This document shows, in pieces, positions 23,086 to 33,192 of a DNA stretch of 64,000 nt; the stretch's first letter is position 1; each line of letters begins with the position of its first letter. Below the pieces are notes generated by a model. It was given only the letters and a program-made list of their open reading frames with translations, did not search any database and had not been told where the DNA came from. The stretch lies in the NCBI GenBank assembly GCA_037127315.1, contig JBBBDQ010000445.1, positions 67,001 to 131,000 of the forward strand, read 5' to 3'. This DNA comes from Ascarosepion bandense (lineage: Eukaryota; Mollusca; Cephalopoda; Sepiida; Sepiidae). A program made the position numbers and the translations under genes.

Positions 23086-23132
<47 letters not shown>
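21433..23132 (+). repeat. 1.7-kb composite (TATC)n array with regular CTCAGTCTGTTCATAT spacers
   Basis: Blocks of 5-14 TATC units alternate with the spacer TCAGTCTGTTCATATC or its shortened form CTGTTCATATC, more than 25 times. The array ends in (TA)n from 23089. The period between spacers varies mostly from 45 to 85 bp, so this is a higher-order microsatellite. Long open frames (SIYLSIYLS) are artefacts. Confidence 0.97.
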
Positions 23133-23134
<2 letters not shown>

Positions 23135-23139
23135 TCTGG

Positions 23140-23616
23140 GCATGACGGTAAACTGCATCCGGCAGCAAGGCCTCTGATTAATGTAACCACCTCTTAATTG
23201 CTGTTGTTCCCAGGTCCACCCTAACCCGGAGGTGTAGCACCTGTTAGGGTTCCGTCTATAGGCAAATAGTTAACACCCAACTTTGGGTCAAAACACTATG
23301 AAAGTATAAAAAATATACTTTTATAGAAAAATATACATTTTTGAAGGAAAAAATATTCTCGGCAAAACATTTTTGTATACAACACTTAAAGACATTTTCA
23401 GTTTTCTAAAATAAAAAAAGAATAAAAACAAAAAAATTTCACCGAACTGTGACTAAATCAACGTATTTTAAGTATTTTATTTTAAAGTATTTTATTTTAA
23501 ATTATTTTGTTTTAATGTTCGGTGTTAGTGAGAACACTCTCACCCAACATTAAAACAAAATACTTTAAAGCCCCACTTTTTATGCATTAAATAACCCACA
23601 GAGGTTGATATGCCGT

Positions 23617-23622
<6 letters not shown>
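23140..23622 (-). mobile_element. LINE fragment and flank shared with 41.45-42.03 kb
   Basis: 23140-23260 matches 41453-41745 (GGCAGCAAGGCC; CCTCTTAATTGCTGTTGT; CCCAGRTCC; CACCTGTTRGGG). At 41.5 kb this reads on the reverse strand as part of a LINE ORF. 23585-23622 then matches one unit of the 79-bp satellite at 42.6 kb (CATTAAATRACCCA, GTTGATATGCCG). The mariner that follows is therefore in the same repeat context as the second mariner. Confidence 0.65.

Positions 23623-23681
<59 letters not shown>
23623..23681 (+). repeat. (CT)n microsatellite
   Basis: About 29 CT units immediately before a mariner copy. Confidence 0.97.
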
Positions 23682-23684
<3 letters not shown>

Positions 23685-23685
<1 letters not shown>

Positions 23686-24605
23686 AGTGTCATGGATCAG
23701 TTGTCGTCTAAATTACTCAAAAATGAAGATAACACTAACATCTCATTTTAACAGCTCTATAAGGACTTCTAATACAGATAGAGGCTTACTTTTTGAGTGT
23801 TTTTCTTTACTCCCTTTTCAAGGGGATTTAATTTTTTTTTTTTTCAGATTGAAAAAAAAAACTGAGAGTTTTGGAGATTAACAAAGATGGCCGACCAAGA
23901 AGCATGCTCCAGGATTGAACAGAGGTCAGTTATCAAATTTTTGGTTGCTGAAGGGTGCAAACCAGTGAAATTCACAGGAAAATGTCAACTGTGCATGGTG
24001 CCACATATTTCAGCCAAAAAATGTCTACAAGTGGGCTAAATTGTTTAAAGAAGGACAGAGCAGTGTTGAGAATGAAGATAGGCCTGGGAGACCTACAGAA
24101 GTGAGGTCACCTGAGGTGATCGAATCAGTCAATGACCTCATTCAGTCCGACAGAAGGGTGACAGTGGATGACATTGCAAGGACTTTGAGCCTATCTGTTG
24201 GGACAGCAGACAAAATTGTCCATGATGACCTTGCCTACTCGAAGGTCAGCTGCCGGTGGATGTCAAAGGTGCAGACCATCAACGAGCTAGGCTGGGAACT
24301 GCTCCATCATCCCCCTTACAGCCCAGACCTTGCCCCTGCAGACTTTTACCTGTTTTGTCCCTTGAAAGCGTTCACGAGAGGCACGAAGTTTGAAAGTGAC
24401 GATGAAGTCAAAAGTGATGTGAGCGATTGGGTGAGACATCACTTCAAAGATTTTTACACTAAGGGAATACGGAAGCTTGTGCACAGATGGGAAAAGTGTG
24501 TGACACTACTGGGAGACTACGTTGAAAAATAAAAAAAAGTAAGCTTCTATCCGTATTAGAAGTTTTTATACCGCAAAATTCACCTTATTTATTGAATGAC
24601 ACTCG
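23685..24605 (+). mobile_element. mariner transposon, internally deleted (copy A)
   Basis: The transposase start MADQEACSRIEQRSVIKFLV (23887) is followed by one frameshift. An open frame (24041-24532) then carries FKEGQSSVENEDRPGRP, VTVDDIARTLSLSVG and HHPPYSPDLAPADFYLF. The segment that should hold the first two catalytic aspartates is missing between VSCRWMSKV (about 24268) and LGWELLHHPP (24289 on); only the third Asp region (PDLAPADF) remains. The right end ATTCACCTTATTTATTGAATG is intact next to TA; the left end is degraded. A non-autonomous deletion derivative. Confidence 0.85.
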
Positions 24606-24607
24606 TA

Positions 24608-24626
24608 TATATATATATATATATAT

Positions 24627-24680
<54 letters not shown>

Positions 24681-25128
24681 TGTGTGTATTTTGGCAGCAT
24701 TTTTTCATTAATGCAGGTTTCATTGAATAATATAGACAAGTTTTGTCTATTAATTTTGTGTAGGATCCGTTCATACCGTCTGATATACTTGATGGTGATG
24801 TCGTTGAAAGACAACAAAAAATCACAGTAATTGTTGATTTTTTTATCGGGTCTAAGCTTTCGGCTCACATAAGCCATTATCAAAGAGTAAATATTAACAC
24901 ACAGTTAATAACTTAAATGTTCTATGTTTACTGTGTGTTAATATTTATTCTTTGATAATGGCTTATGTGAGCCGAAAGCTTAGACCCGATAAAAAAATCA
25001 ACAATTACTGTGATTTTTTTGTTGTCTTTCAACGATATCACCATCAAGTATATCAGGCGGTACGAACGGATCCTACACAAAATTAATAGACAAAACTTGT
25101 CTATATTATTCAATGAAACCAGCATTAA

Positions 25129-25175
<47 letters not shown>
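24608..25175. mobile_element. Head-to-head PLE 5' ends, pair 2, bracketed by TA/GATA runs
   Basis: Reverse arm 24680-24903 and forward arm 24915-25133 are near-identical inverted copies, each reading M-A-Y-V-S-R-K-L-R then DKKINNYCDFLLSFNDITIKY and NRQNLSILFNET. The outside edges are (TA)n/(GATA)n at 24608-24680 and (TA)n at 25133-25178. The structure is the same as pair 3. Confidence 0.82.
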
Positions 25176-25178
<3 letters not shown>

Positions 25179-25181
<3 letters not shown>

Positions 25182-25237
25182 ATCCGCAGACAGATCTGTT
25201 TCGCTGTATCACAGCTCATCATTACGGTTAGACATCC
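25179..25237 (-). ncRNA. Type I hammerhead ribozyme, copy 1
   Basis: On the reverse strand, stem I (CCGTA with TGCGG, 5 bp including one G-T, plus an outer GTC/GAC helix across an internal loop) leads to the core. The core reads ATGATGA (consensus CTGATGA, first C changed to A). Stem II is GCTGT-GAT-ACAGC (25203-25215), then GAAA (25199-25202). Stem III is short (A-CA/TG-T) with a GATC tetraloop, and the cleavage triplet is GTC (25189-25191). All helices are intact; the single C3 change should reduce activity. The short stem III suggests cleavage works best in dimeric transcripts. Confidence 0.8.
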
Positions 25238-25479
25238 GATTGCTTTTTAACCCTGGATTGAAACTCGACCGAATTCGCGCCAGTCGGCGATTCTATTTCT
25301 GAGCCATGGGCGCTCGGTAGAAGGAGGCAGACTTTTAGCGTATTATGTATTTTACGCCAGTAGCCAGAGTGCTCTAATTCATTACTGAATGAGCGATGCA
25401 TAGATGCTAGAGTAGCTACTGTTTTTTCAAAGTCTACCATTCTTCCAGAGTACTCAATCAGGGTATGAGAGCGTAAACA

Positions 25480-25539
25480 GTCATCCGCAGACAGATCTGT
25501 TTTGCTGTATCACAGCTCATCAGTACGTTTAGACATCCG
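25480..25539 (-). ncRNA. Type I hammerhead ribozyme, copy 2
   Basis: Same fold as copy 1. Here the CTGATGA box is perfect (25517-25523) and stem II GCTGT/ACAGC is kept, but the GAAA box is changed to AAAA. Stem I has one A-G mismatch. Cores of the two copies complement each other: each retains what the other lost, so the ancestral unit had a full consensus. Confidence 0.8.
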
Positions 25540-25611
25540 GTTGCTTTTTTGAACCCCGACCGAATTCGCGTCAGTCGGCGATTCTACCTCTGAGCTATGG
25601 GTACTCGGTAG

Positions 25612-25612
<1 letters not shown>

Positions 25613-25664
<52 letters not shown>
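25613..25664 (+). repeat. (GT)n microsatellite
   Basis: About 26 GT units that truncate the second ribozyme-bearing monomer. Confidence 0.97.
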
Positions 25665-25665
<1 letters not shown>

Positions 25666-25971
25666 TTTAAACTAATGGAATATTATCACGGACGCGATCC
25701 ACCTTAACTCTAGGCTTGGGGCCGCTATTGTGCATCTGATGGCGTTCCCTTTTTTTATGACAGCACGTGTTCACTTAGGGACGTCGGGTCAGCCAGCGAC
25801 TTTCGTTCGGTTCCTGTAACGTATCACAAACACGTGAAAGATAAATACCGGCGCTTCAAAATTTGCAAAAAAAAAGATGAAACCCACAAAACTAGAAAGG
25901 AGATTTATGAATTACTCTTTTTTTATTCAATAATAAGTTATCAAATAAAAACAATAAGAGAAAAGAACAGA

Positions 25972-25974
<3 letters not shown>

Positions 25975-26008
<34 letters not shown>
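25975..26008 (+). repeat. (AAT)n microsatellite
   Basis: About 11 AAT units ahead of a LINE tail. Confidence 0.95.
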
Positions 26009-26074
26009 GTCTGAAAAAAAATGAAATACAGATCGGCCAGGATTTTTTATCTCTTTGTTTTTATCTCGCTATAG

Positions 26075-27065
26075 AAGGAAAAAGAGACAGAGGGAAACAG
26101 CGGATAAAATATTTGAAGGGCCTGATCAGGTGGATGATGGAACGGGGGTTGCGAGACGTTACAAGAGAAAGCGTGCTAAGAGCCACAAGGGATAGGGAGA
26201 CGAGGAAAGCCATGATCGCCTACGTCCTGAAAGGACAAGGCACATAGAAGAAGAATATATGTACCAACTGTTTATAAGAAACTACAATGTGGATATAAAA
26301 TGGGGGATCAATTCTATATTATAATCAATATATAAACTGATCACTCATTTTGTGGCCATGCTAGTTTATATACATTCATATTCTAGATTTATGGGCTTGA
26401 GCTAGTGGATGGCAGAGCGGGGTTTGGGTGGAGTAACAGGAGAAAGCGTGCTAAGAGCCACCAAGGATAAGGAGACGTGGGAAGCCATGATCGCTTACGC
26501 CCTGAAAGGAAAGAACACATCGAAGAAGAATATATATCTCAACTGTTTATAAGAAATTATAATGTGGATATAAAATTGGGGATCAATTCTATATTATAAT
26601 CAATATATAAATTGATCCTTTATCTTGTGGCCATTCTGCTTTCTATACATTTATATTCTAGATTTATGGTCTTGAGCTAGTGGATGGCAGAGCGAGGTTT
26701 GGGTGACGTAACAGGAGAAAGCATGCTAAGAGGTACCAGTGATAGGGAGACGTGGAAGGCCGTGATCGCCTACGTCCTGAAAGGACAAGGCACATAGAAG
26801 AAGAATATATATACCAACTGTTTATAAGAAACTACAATGTGGATATAAAAAGGGGGACCAATTCTATATTATAATCAATATATAAACTGATCCCTCAATT
26901 TGTGTCCATGCTAGTTTCTATACATTTATATTCTAGATTTATGGGCTTGAGCTAGTGGATGGCAGAGCGGGGTTTGGGTGACGTAACACGAGAAAGCGTG
27001 ATAAGCGGTACCAGTGATAGGGAGACGTGGAAGGCCGTGATCGCCTACGTCCTGAAAGAAGAAGA
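26075..27065 (+). mobile_element. RTE-like LINE tails in tandem, 275-bp period
   Basis: LINE C-terminal coding sequence (EGKRDRGKQRI, LIRWMMERGL, RATRDRETRKAMIAYVLKGQGT) reaches its stop near 26247. The terminus GATCGCCTACGTCCTGAAAG then recurs at 26214, 26489, 26764 and 27039, exactly 275 bp apart. Each unit is about 80 bp of LINE 3' coding end plus about 190 bp of non-LINE sequence (CAACTGTTTATAAGAAAYTA; GGGGATCAATTCTATATTAT; CATTTATATTCTAGATTTAT). Confidence 0.88.
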
Positions 27066-27660
27066 ATGCTTCTACTTTTTTTTTCTGCTCGATTGATTAT
27101 TTTGAATATTGAGGGTTATCAGTTGGATGAGTAATGTTTAGTTTTTCTGGTAACTGTAGTGATGTATGTGAAAAAAAACAATATATGTTTTGCTTTTTGT
27201 TGTTGTTTTTTTAATATGCGTTTGTGTTTACTTTGGGAGAGAAGGAGCCATAATTAAAATTAAAAACGATATATGACTTACGGCCTTGTAGCGGAACTCT
27301 GGATTCTGATTGGTTATCAAATCGCAAAATTCAAAATACGTCAGAGAAATGATTTTTCCACAGCTAAAGAAAAAAATAATTCTGGAGCCACCCCACGTGA
27401 TTGTATTGAATATTTAAGGGTGATCTCTAACCGGTGACAGCGGTCAGTCAGGGGAGCCGTTCTGCTGACGCACATCTAAATGTAAACTACTTCAAATCTA
27501 TCCGGAGATAAGATCAGGTCACACCTTGTTCTCTTTTTCTTTCTCTTTCTCTTTATCTGTCTCAACAATTACTGCTACAAACATTTTCTACGAACTCTTG
27601 CTTCCTTCATATTCTCATTGAACATTTCTACGAATTCTTGTTATTCCTTCTTATAATAAA
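27066..27660 (+). other. Unassigned; promoter- or LTR-like block at 27300-27520
   Basis: Contains TGATTGGTTATC (inverted CCAAT box, 27318), CCACGTGATT (E-box, 27397) and TATTTAAGG (27412), spaced as in a compact promoter or an LTR U3. The following GACAGCGGTCAGTCAGGGG has no recognised identity. No second copy or ORF was found. Low-confidence suggestion only. Confidence 0.25.
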
Positions 27661-28260
27661 CTAGCAGTATAGCCCGGCGTTGCTCGAGTGTAATGAAAGC
27701 TTTAAAACTAATCCATGGTCCTGGAGCTCAGACTCTTTGGACGTTGGCACGAAAGTAATGTGAGTAAATGGTATCATGGCTGATACTAAGAACTACAATT
27801 ATACCTACTTAGAGCCAAACCCGAAGCAAAAATTATAATAAAAGGGCTGAAAAAATTACAGACATACGGGCAGATAAATAGACACACACACAAACATCTG
27901 GCCTTATATATATATATATATACATATATATGTTATCGATTTTCTGCACTATTGTAAGAACTGCAACCTTGAAACTTCGGAATATCGTTTCTTATGTCTT
28001 TGTTTGTGAGTGTATCAAATTTGATTAAAATCGGACCACTCCTTCTATAACCCGATTTTTTCGATTGTCGATTTTCAATATTTATCGGGGGTACCTCGAT
28101 ACAAAACCTAGCTAAGAACACTCGCAGACGCTTATAGTACAACTGTGTAAATTTTCAAGAAAATGTGTTCAGCAGTTTTGGAGTCTATAGGTAACGGACA
28201 CACACACACAGAGACACACATACACACACAAACAAAATTCCATTTATAAAGAAGTTTAGG
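27661..28260 (-). mobile_element. Non-autonomous Helitron with internal deletion, copy 5
   Basis: Reverse copy with both ends: CTGCTAG at 27661 next to T, and 5' end near 28260. About 150 bp between GGCACGAAAG and GAGTAAATGG is deleted relative to the other copies. Confidence 0.9.
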
Positions 28261-28535
28261 TGTCTATTTTAACAATCAAAATATATATTTTATTATTCCA
28301 CTCTTCTACACTAATACACATATTCCATCCTGCCGACAACTAACTTTCTGATCATAATTATGATGATGATTATAACTCCAAATAAAACGTGTAAGCTGTA
28401 GGGTGTTCGGTTAAGTCTGACACAAGGCCGAATCAAAGGAACATTAACCAGCTCCCTACACTTGGGCCTTTCCTCAGAGCATTGTTCTATGTAGTATTTT
28501 TCCTCTCTTTTTTTTTTTGTCCTGATCTCTATTTC

Positions 28536-28990
28536 AATAGCGTGCTAGACTGCTACGTGATGTCAGTTCTTCAATACGGCAGTGAATGCTGGACAATATC
28601 ATCGAAAATGAGGTCAAAACTGGAAGCGGCCGAAATGTGGTTCTACAGAAGGATGCTACGGATATCGTGGATAAGCAACGACGAGGTGTTGGAAAGAATG
28701 GCAACAAAAAGGAAATTCATGCTGAGCATCAGGAAGAGACAACTGAAGTTCCTGGGACATGCAATGAGGAAGGAGAGCCTGGAGAACCTGATACTGACTG
28801 GACAGATAGAAGGAAGGAGAGACAGAGGAAGGCAGCGGATAACATATTTGCAGGGCCTGATCAGGTGGATGACGGAACGGGGGTTGCCAGGAGCAACAGG
28901 AGCAAACATACTAAGAGCCACAAGGGATAGGGAGACGTGGAGAGCCATGATCGCCTACGTTCTGAAGGGACAGAGCACATAGAAGAAGAA
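28536..28990 (+). mobile_element. RTE-like LINE C-terminus, best-preserved copy
   Basis: An uninterrupted frame to the stop at 28980 encodes SVLDCYVMSVLQYGSECW, then LEAAEMWFYRRMLRI, SNDEVLERMATKRKF, RQLKFLGHAMRKESLENL, GQIEGRRDRGRQRITYL, LIRWMTERGL and AMIAYVLKGQST. It is followed by (GAAGAA). This is the post-RT C-terminal region, used here as the reference for the other fragments. Six or so codons (TEHV) are missing after RMLRISW. 5'-truncated, so inactive. Confidence 0.88.
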
Positions 28991-30349
28991 GATATTTGGT
29001 TGCCTGTTTTTCTCTCTTTTTTTATCTCTCTCTGTTATATTTTTGTTTTCCTTTTTTTTCTTTCTCAATCTCGCGTTACTTTTTGTTTTATTATTTTTTA
29101 TTTTTATGTTCGGCTGCCTGACTTTTCTTCACTTTACAGCCTTCTTACGTTGTGAACTTCATTTTTCTACATCTGGGTTTCTATTGGATAGCCCTGGGGT
29201 GAGGGTATACGAGTTCTTCTGAAGGGATTTCTTCCCCCTTCGCTCTGAGTTGAAACTACATGTTTTTCTGCTTCAATTTTTTTTCCTCAACGGTCAATTT
29301 TTATTTTGTTTTTCATTTTTTTAAAAGTATTCTCCTGACGTCTTTTTGCACGCATTATTCGTTTTTTACATCTTTCAACCAATCAGCTCTCATTTCGTCT
29401 GACCTGCCCGCTTTTTTCTTTTCTTTTCTTTTCTTTTCTTTTCTTTTCTTTTCTTTTCTTTTCTTTTCTTCCTCTTTCTGTGCGTAAGAGAAAGAGAGAG
29501 TCCGTAACAATATATATATATATTCAACAGTTTAATATGTACTTTTTATAAAGTGCTCAATACAAATGTAGAGCATTTATTGATATATAATTATTATTAT
29601 TGTTATAATAATAGCAAATGGTACTGCAACTCAAATCTTTCAGGTTTCGGTTCTCGTGTCTCTTCATCAGGCATATATAAATATAGAATTAATACAAATA
29701 TAAAATTTGTCCCTTAGCTAACTGATATTTTGTTCAGAATCTTGACTTCACTTTCTTAATGGATCTTTCAGCAATAGCTCTGTCCACTCTTCAGGAGAGA
29801 GATAGAAAGATAAAGCGATTGATAGATAGTGTAAACATTAGTTTTCTGTATTTCAACTGAATGGTAATTATTTTTTAATATTTTATTGAAAAATATTTTC
29901 ACGGTTGAATTTTTTCAATTATAATTCTTTGTCGTTATGATTAAAGCGAAATTTTTGTATTTAAATTATATATATATAAACGCTTAATCCTGACTGTTTT
30001 AGGATTTATTCCAAAAGTTCCTTATTTGGAATATGGATGTTTTTTGTTTTTTTGTTTTGTTTTTTTGTGTGTGTGTGTGTCTTAATTACAAACTTTAACA
30101 TGCCGTTAGAATTGAACGTTTCCGTGGACATATGTACTAATTTCGAAATGTCGCAATGCGGAAATATTTGGCGTCTTCCAAATCTTTCGTTTACGTAAGC
30201 TTGTCAAAATAAAATCAGATTTCAGATCTTCTCCGATCACACTTTCGGATATTCCGAATGCAAACGTAATTTTCTAAGATGCGAAATATTTATTTTCGCA
30301 ACTTAAATTTGTTACTTTGTAAATAGGGGTTGAATTTTTTTTTTTTTTT
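28991..30349. other. No gene; (TTTTC)n at 29413-29470 and a degenerate hammerhead-like core at 29644-29670
   Basis: T-rich sequence with about 11 TTTTC units. On the reverse strand 29670-29644 reads CTGATGA...GAAAC, the two conserved hammerhead boxes, but the intervening stem II does not pair fully. A (TA)n lies at 29511-29524. No ORF of interest. Confidence 0.45.
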
Positions 30350-30840
30350 TTTTAATCATATCACCCCAAGCAAGGCGATAACGCCACTGATGCGTAGGGG
30401 GCTACGTAAGGGTAAAAAGAATGGAAAAGAGAAAGCCGGAAACCACATCATAAACAGGGAACAAGACATGAGCCTCTTCACCTGTTGAATAGATGTGAGT
30501 GGAGTGTGAACCGGGCGATAGTTTAGTCTATCTACTCCAATTGGAAAAAAAAAATAAAAGAGTGATAAGATTGGAAAAGAGAAAACCGGAAACCGCATCC
30601 TAAACAGGAAACAAGGGATGAGCCTCTTCACCGGTTCAATAGATGTGGGTGGAGTGAACCGGGCGATAGTTTAGTCTATCTACTCCAATTGGAAAAAAAA
30701 ATAAAAGAGTGAAAAGATTTGAAAAGAGAAAACCGGAAACCGCATCCTAAACAGGAAACAAGGGATGAGCCTCTTCACCTGTTCAATAGATGTGGGTGGA
30801 GTGTGAACCGGGCAATAGTTTAGTCTGTCTACTCCAATTG
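30350..30840 (-). mobile_element. CR1/L2-like LINE 3' UTR with internal 148-bp tandem repeats
   Basis: The reverse-strand 3' terminus (TACGTAGCCCCCTACGCATC; GCCTTGCTTGGGGTGATATG) lies at 30350-30410 next to a T run. Upstream in the UTR a unit beginning GGAAAAGAGAAARCCGGAAA is repeated three times, at 30423, 30573 and 30720 (periods 150 and 147 bp). A single unit is present at 3264-3420. Confidence 0.8.
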
Positions 30841-31550
30841 TATTGTAAATCGCTATAGACGTATTGCAAATGTTCTCTATATCAATATTTATATATATTA
30901 ACTGTGTTAATATGTAATTTATTTCAAGTTAAAATGATTGTTTTCATAACTTGAATGTAAATGGCTCTTTAGACTTTCCGCCTATAATATAAAAGTCACT
31001 TAAATATTTATAATAATAAGGTGAATTTAACCCATTGTTTACATCATGCGTATCTAATTTACGTAAATATTATTTTAGAAAAAACATCGGTTAAGTTATT
31101 TCTATCAGTAAAAGCTTTAATATATTATAACTCAAAATTAAATAGTGTGCTTTTAATAATACTGTCTTTTTTGATAAGTAAAAGACAATGTAATTTAAGT
31201 TTTTGTTTTTGTAAATTTACGGGAAAGTTTTATCAACTGTTATTCAACCAGTCAAAGGGAAGTAACATACACCATTTCAGTAAGTCTTTCTCATAAACTA
31301 ATTATAATATTTATTTTTCGTTAACATTTGTAAAAAATCTGTTACAACGTTTGTCGTAATGGCTTAAAAGACCTTTTAAGCAGTGAATTTGTATTATTAA
31401 TGTTATTTTAAGATTAATAAAGATTGTTTTTTGGATAAGACTCTCGGAATTTATAATTCTTACTTCAATAACTGTAACAGTAATTTCATAAAACCCCAAA
31501 GAAAATATTTTTTTCTTTTATTCTGCTTAAAAGTTTATATTTTTTAATAG

Positions 31551-31554
<4 letters not shown>
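30841..31554. other. No recognisable feature
   Basis: AT-rich sequence. The 31021-31296 frame has a biased composition and no recognised domain. Confidence 0.4.
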
Positions 31555-31615
<61 letters not shown>

Positions 31616-31616
31616 C
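31555..31616. repeat. (AC)n-(TA)n microsatellite
   Basis: About 22 AC units followed by TA units. The same compound, with the same flank CATGTTGRAGTCTGTTCAAA, recurs at 33063-33175. Confidence 0.95.
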
Positions 31617-32013
31617 ATGTTGAAGTCTGTTCAAATATTTTTTTTTTCTAAACATATGCTGTTAAATATAAGAGACAATGAATGTCTATTATGTTTAATC
31701 ATGAGCCGTTCTTAACGTCGTATTTTTGCTTTAATTTCAGTTGAAAATAAAGACAAAATTTCTCCAACATTTGGATAATTATTTATTGTTTTCTTCTAAG
31801 CTTTCGGCTCACATGAGCCATCTTCAGAGAGGTTGTTTAAATTGAAATATTATAACATCCACCATCACCGACGATTTTATTTTGTTTTGACATAAAACTC
31901 CGCTTGGCAACGGCAATAGTAACCAAAAATAATAAACACAGTTCTTAAGTTTGCGATGCGTTTTTATGACGTCACACCGCGGGATAGCGCGAAATGACAA
32001 CAAAACCATGTAG

Positions 32014-32424
32014 TCAAATGCAATGTAATATGTTATTTCCAGTTTTAAAGTTGATTTTATTGAGTGTTGGTTGTTTAGATTTGATGTACATGGCCCCCAA
32101 TATCTGCAGGTTCCTCTTACTGTGTGTATGAGTAAGGATCACCGTATTTTTTACCAAAATCTGTCTGATATTACCTACATGTTTATGTTTTTCAGAGAAA
32201 TGTTGTTTAATAGTACTCTGATCAGAAAGATGACATGTAAGTCTACGGGAGAGCGTGGTTGTAGTAAAACCAATATATATACTAGGTTTTTTATTAGTAT
32301 CAGAGATGCAATCTCTGAATGGGCATGTAAATTGGTACACTACATTGGTTTTTTGTAGAGAATTTAGTTTAGTGCTTGTTGGGTTATTATAGACTATGAG
32401 TTTAATTTGATTATTACTTTCCAC
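32014..32424 (-). pseudogene. PLE GIY-YIG endonuclease domain
   Basis: A 136-codon open frame on the reverse strand: KTNVVYQFTCPFRDC, then IYIGFTTTTLSRRLTCHL, IKQHFSEKH, ILTHTHSKRNLQILGAMYIK, QPTLNKINF. It has the Cys-rich VYxFxCPxxxC stretch ahead of the domain and the YIG strand with the LSRRL arginine, both typical of PLE endonucleases. The usual Glu in the ILEA helix is Gly here (ILGAMYIK), so the nuclease is probably dead. Confidence 0.82.
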
Positions 32425-32509
32425 TGGTTTAACATTTCTACGTATGATGTTTTTGAGAGTTTTTTCATCTTTATTATGTATTTGGTTGCAACAGTATAAG
32501 TTAATAGTG

Positions 32510-32567
<58 letters not shown>

Positions 32568-32569
32568 AA

Positions 32570-32798
32570 ATATAAGAGACAATGAATGTCTATTATGTTT
32601 AATCATGAGCCGTTCTAAACATCGTATTTTGGCTTTAGTTTCAGGTGAAAATAAAGACAAAAATTCTCCAACATTTGGATAATTTTTTATTAAGTTGATT
32701 CTAAGCTTTGGGCTCACATAAGCCATCTTCAGAGAGGTTACAGGGACGTTAACATAAAAACATCTACCATCAAAGATGATTATATCTTGTGTTGACAT
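32570..32798 (-). pseudogene. PLE ORF N-terminal fragment
   Basis: Reads LKMAYVSPKLRINLIK, then FLSLFSPETKAKIRCLERLM and NRHSLSLIFN before entering the (TA)n. This frame is open across the M-A-Y-V-S start, showing that the hammerhead-like block lies inside coding sequence. Two of its four GAAA-side bases have changed (TTTCGG to TTTGGG on the forward strand). Confidence 0.7.
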
Positions 32799-32924
32799 AA
32801 AACTTTGCTAAGCAACGACAATAGTCACCAAATAGCAAACGCAGCTCGTAAATTTGTATTGACGTCACATCGCGCGAGAGCCCGAAAATTATCTGCTGCC
32901 TCCATTCACTAAATATATATATAT

Positions 32925-33027
32925 ATCCGCATCGTTCATTCAGTAATGAATTAGAACACTTTTTGATACTGGCGTATGTTTACATAGTATATCACACGCT
33001 AAAATCATCCTCCTTCTACCAAGCGCC
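32925..33027 (+). mobile_element. Fragment of the ribozyme-bearing 301-bp element
   Basis: GCATCGTTCATTCAGTAATG through ACGCTAAAATCATCCTCCTT and CTACCAAGCGCCC matches the reverse strand of 25320-25400. The promoter and ribozyme parts are absent. Confidence 0.75.
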
Positions 33028-33061
33028 CAAAATAGATAGAAAGATAGAGCGAATGATAGAT

Positions 33062-33063
33062 AG

Positions 33064-33153
<90 letters not shown>

Positions 33154-33190
33154 GTTGGAGTCTGTTCAAATATATATATATATATATATA
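33062..33190. repeat. (AC)n-(TA)n compound microsatellite
   Basis: AC units to 33107, TA units to 33150, then CATGTTGGAGTCTGTTCAAA and more TA to 33190. Confidence 0.95.
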
Positions 33191-33192
33191 TC

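Larger units (their letters stand above)
25179..25612 (-). mobile_element. 301-bp tandem element with tRNA-like promoter and hammerhead ribozyme
   Basis: Two direct copies offset by exactly 301 bp (GTCATCCGCAGACAGATCTG at 25179 and 25480); the second is cut by a (GT)n. On the reverse strand each begins with a tRNA-like promoter: box A TAGCTCAGAGGTAGA (copy 2) or TGGCTCAGAAATAGA (copy 1), and a box B-like GAGTTTCAATCC (copy 1; decayed in copy 2). About 40 nt later comes a type I hammerhead core. Related single fragments lie at 32925-33027 and 33195-33378. The architecture recalls hammerhead-bearing SINE-like repeats such as schistosome Sm-alpha and the retrozymes. Confidence 0.75.
31655..32890 (-). 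mobile_element. Penelope-like element with terminal repeats and RT replaced by (TA)n
   Basis: Order on the reverse strand: terminal repeat and ORF start (32890 to 32570), (TA)n at 32512-32562, GIY-YIG domain (32424 to 32014), then a second copy of the terminal repeat and ORF start (32000 to 31655). The two terminal repeats are the same orientation, as in PLE tandem/pLTR arrangements. The whole reverse transcriptase between N-terminus and endonuclease is missing, with only the (TA)n in its place. Confidence 0.8.

Noticed and set aside
21417..23177. A 586-codon open frame (SIYLSIYL repeats)
   Set aside because: Product of a stop-free TATC microsatellite; open in overlapping frames and with no coding signature.
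23887..24532. Intact mariner transposase
   Set aside because: Frameshift near 23965 and loss of the segment with the first two catalytic aspartates.
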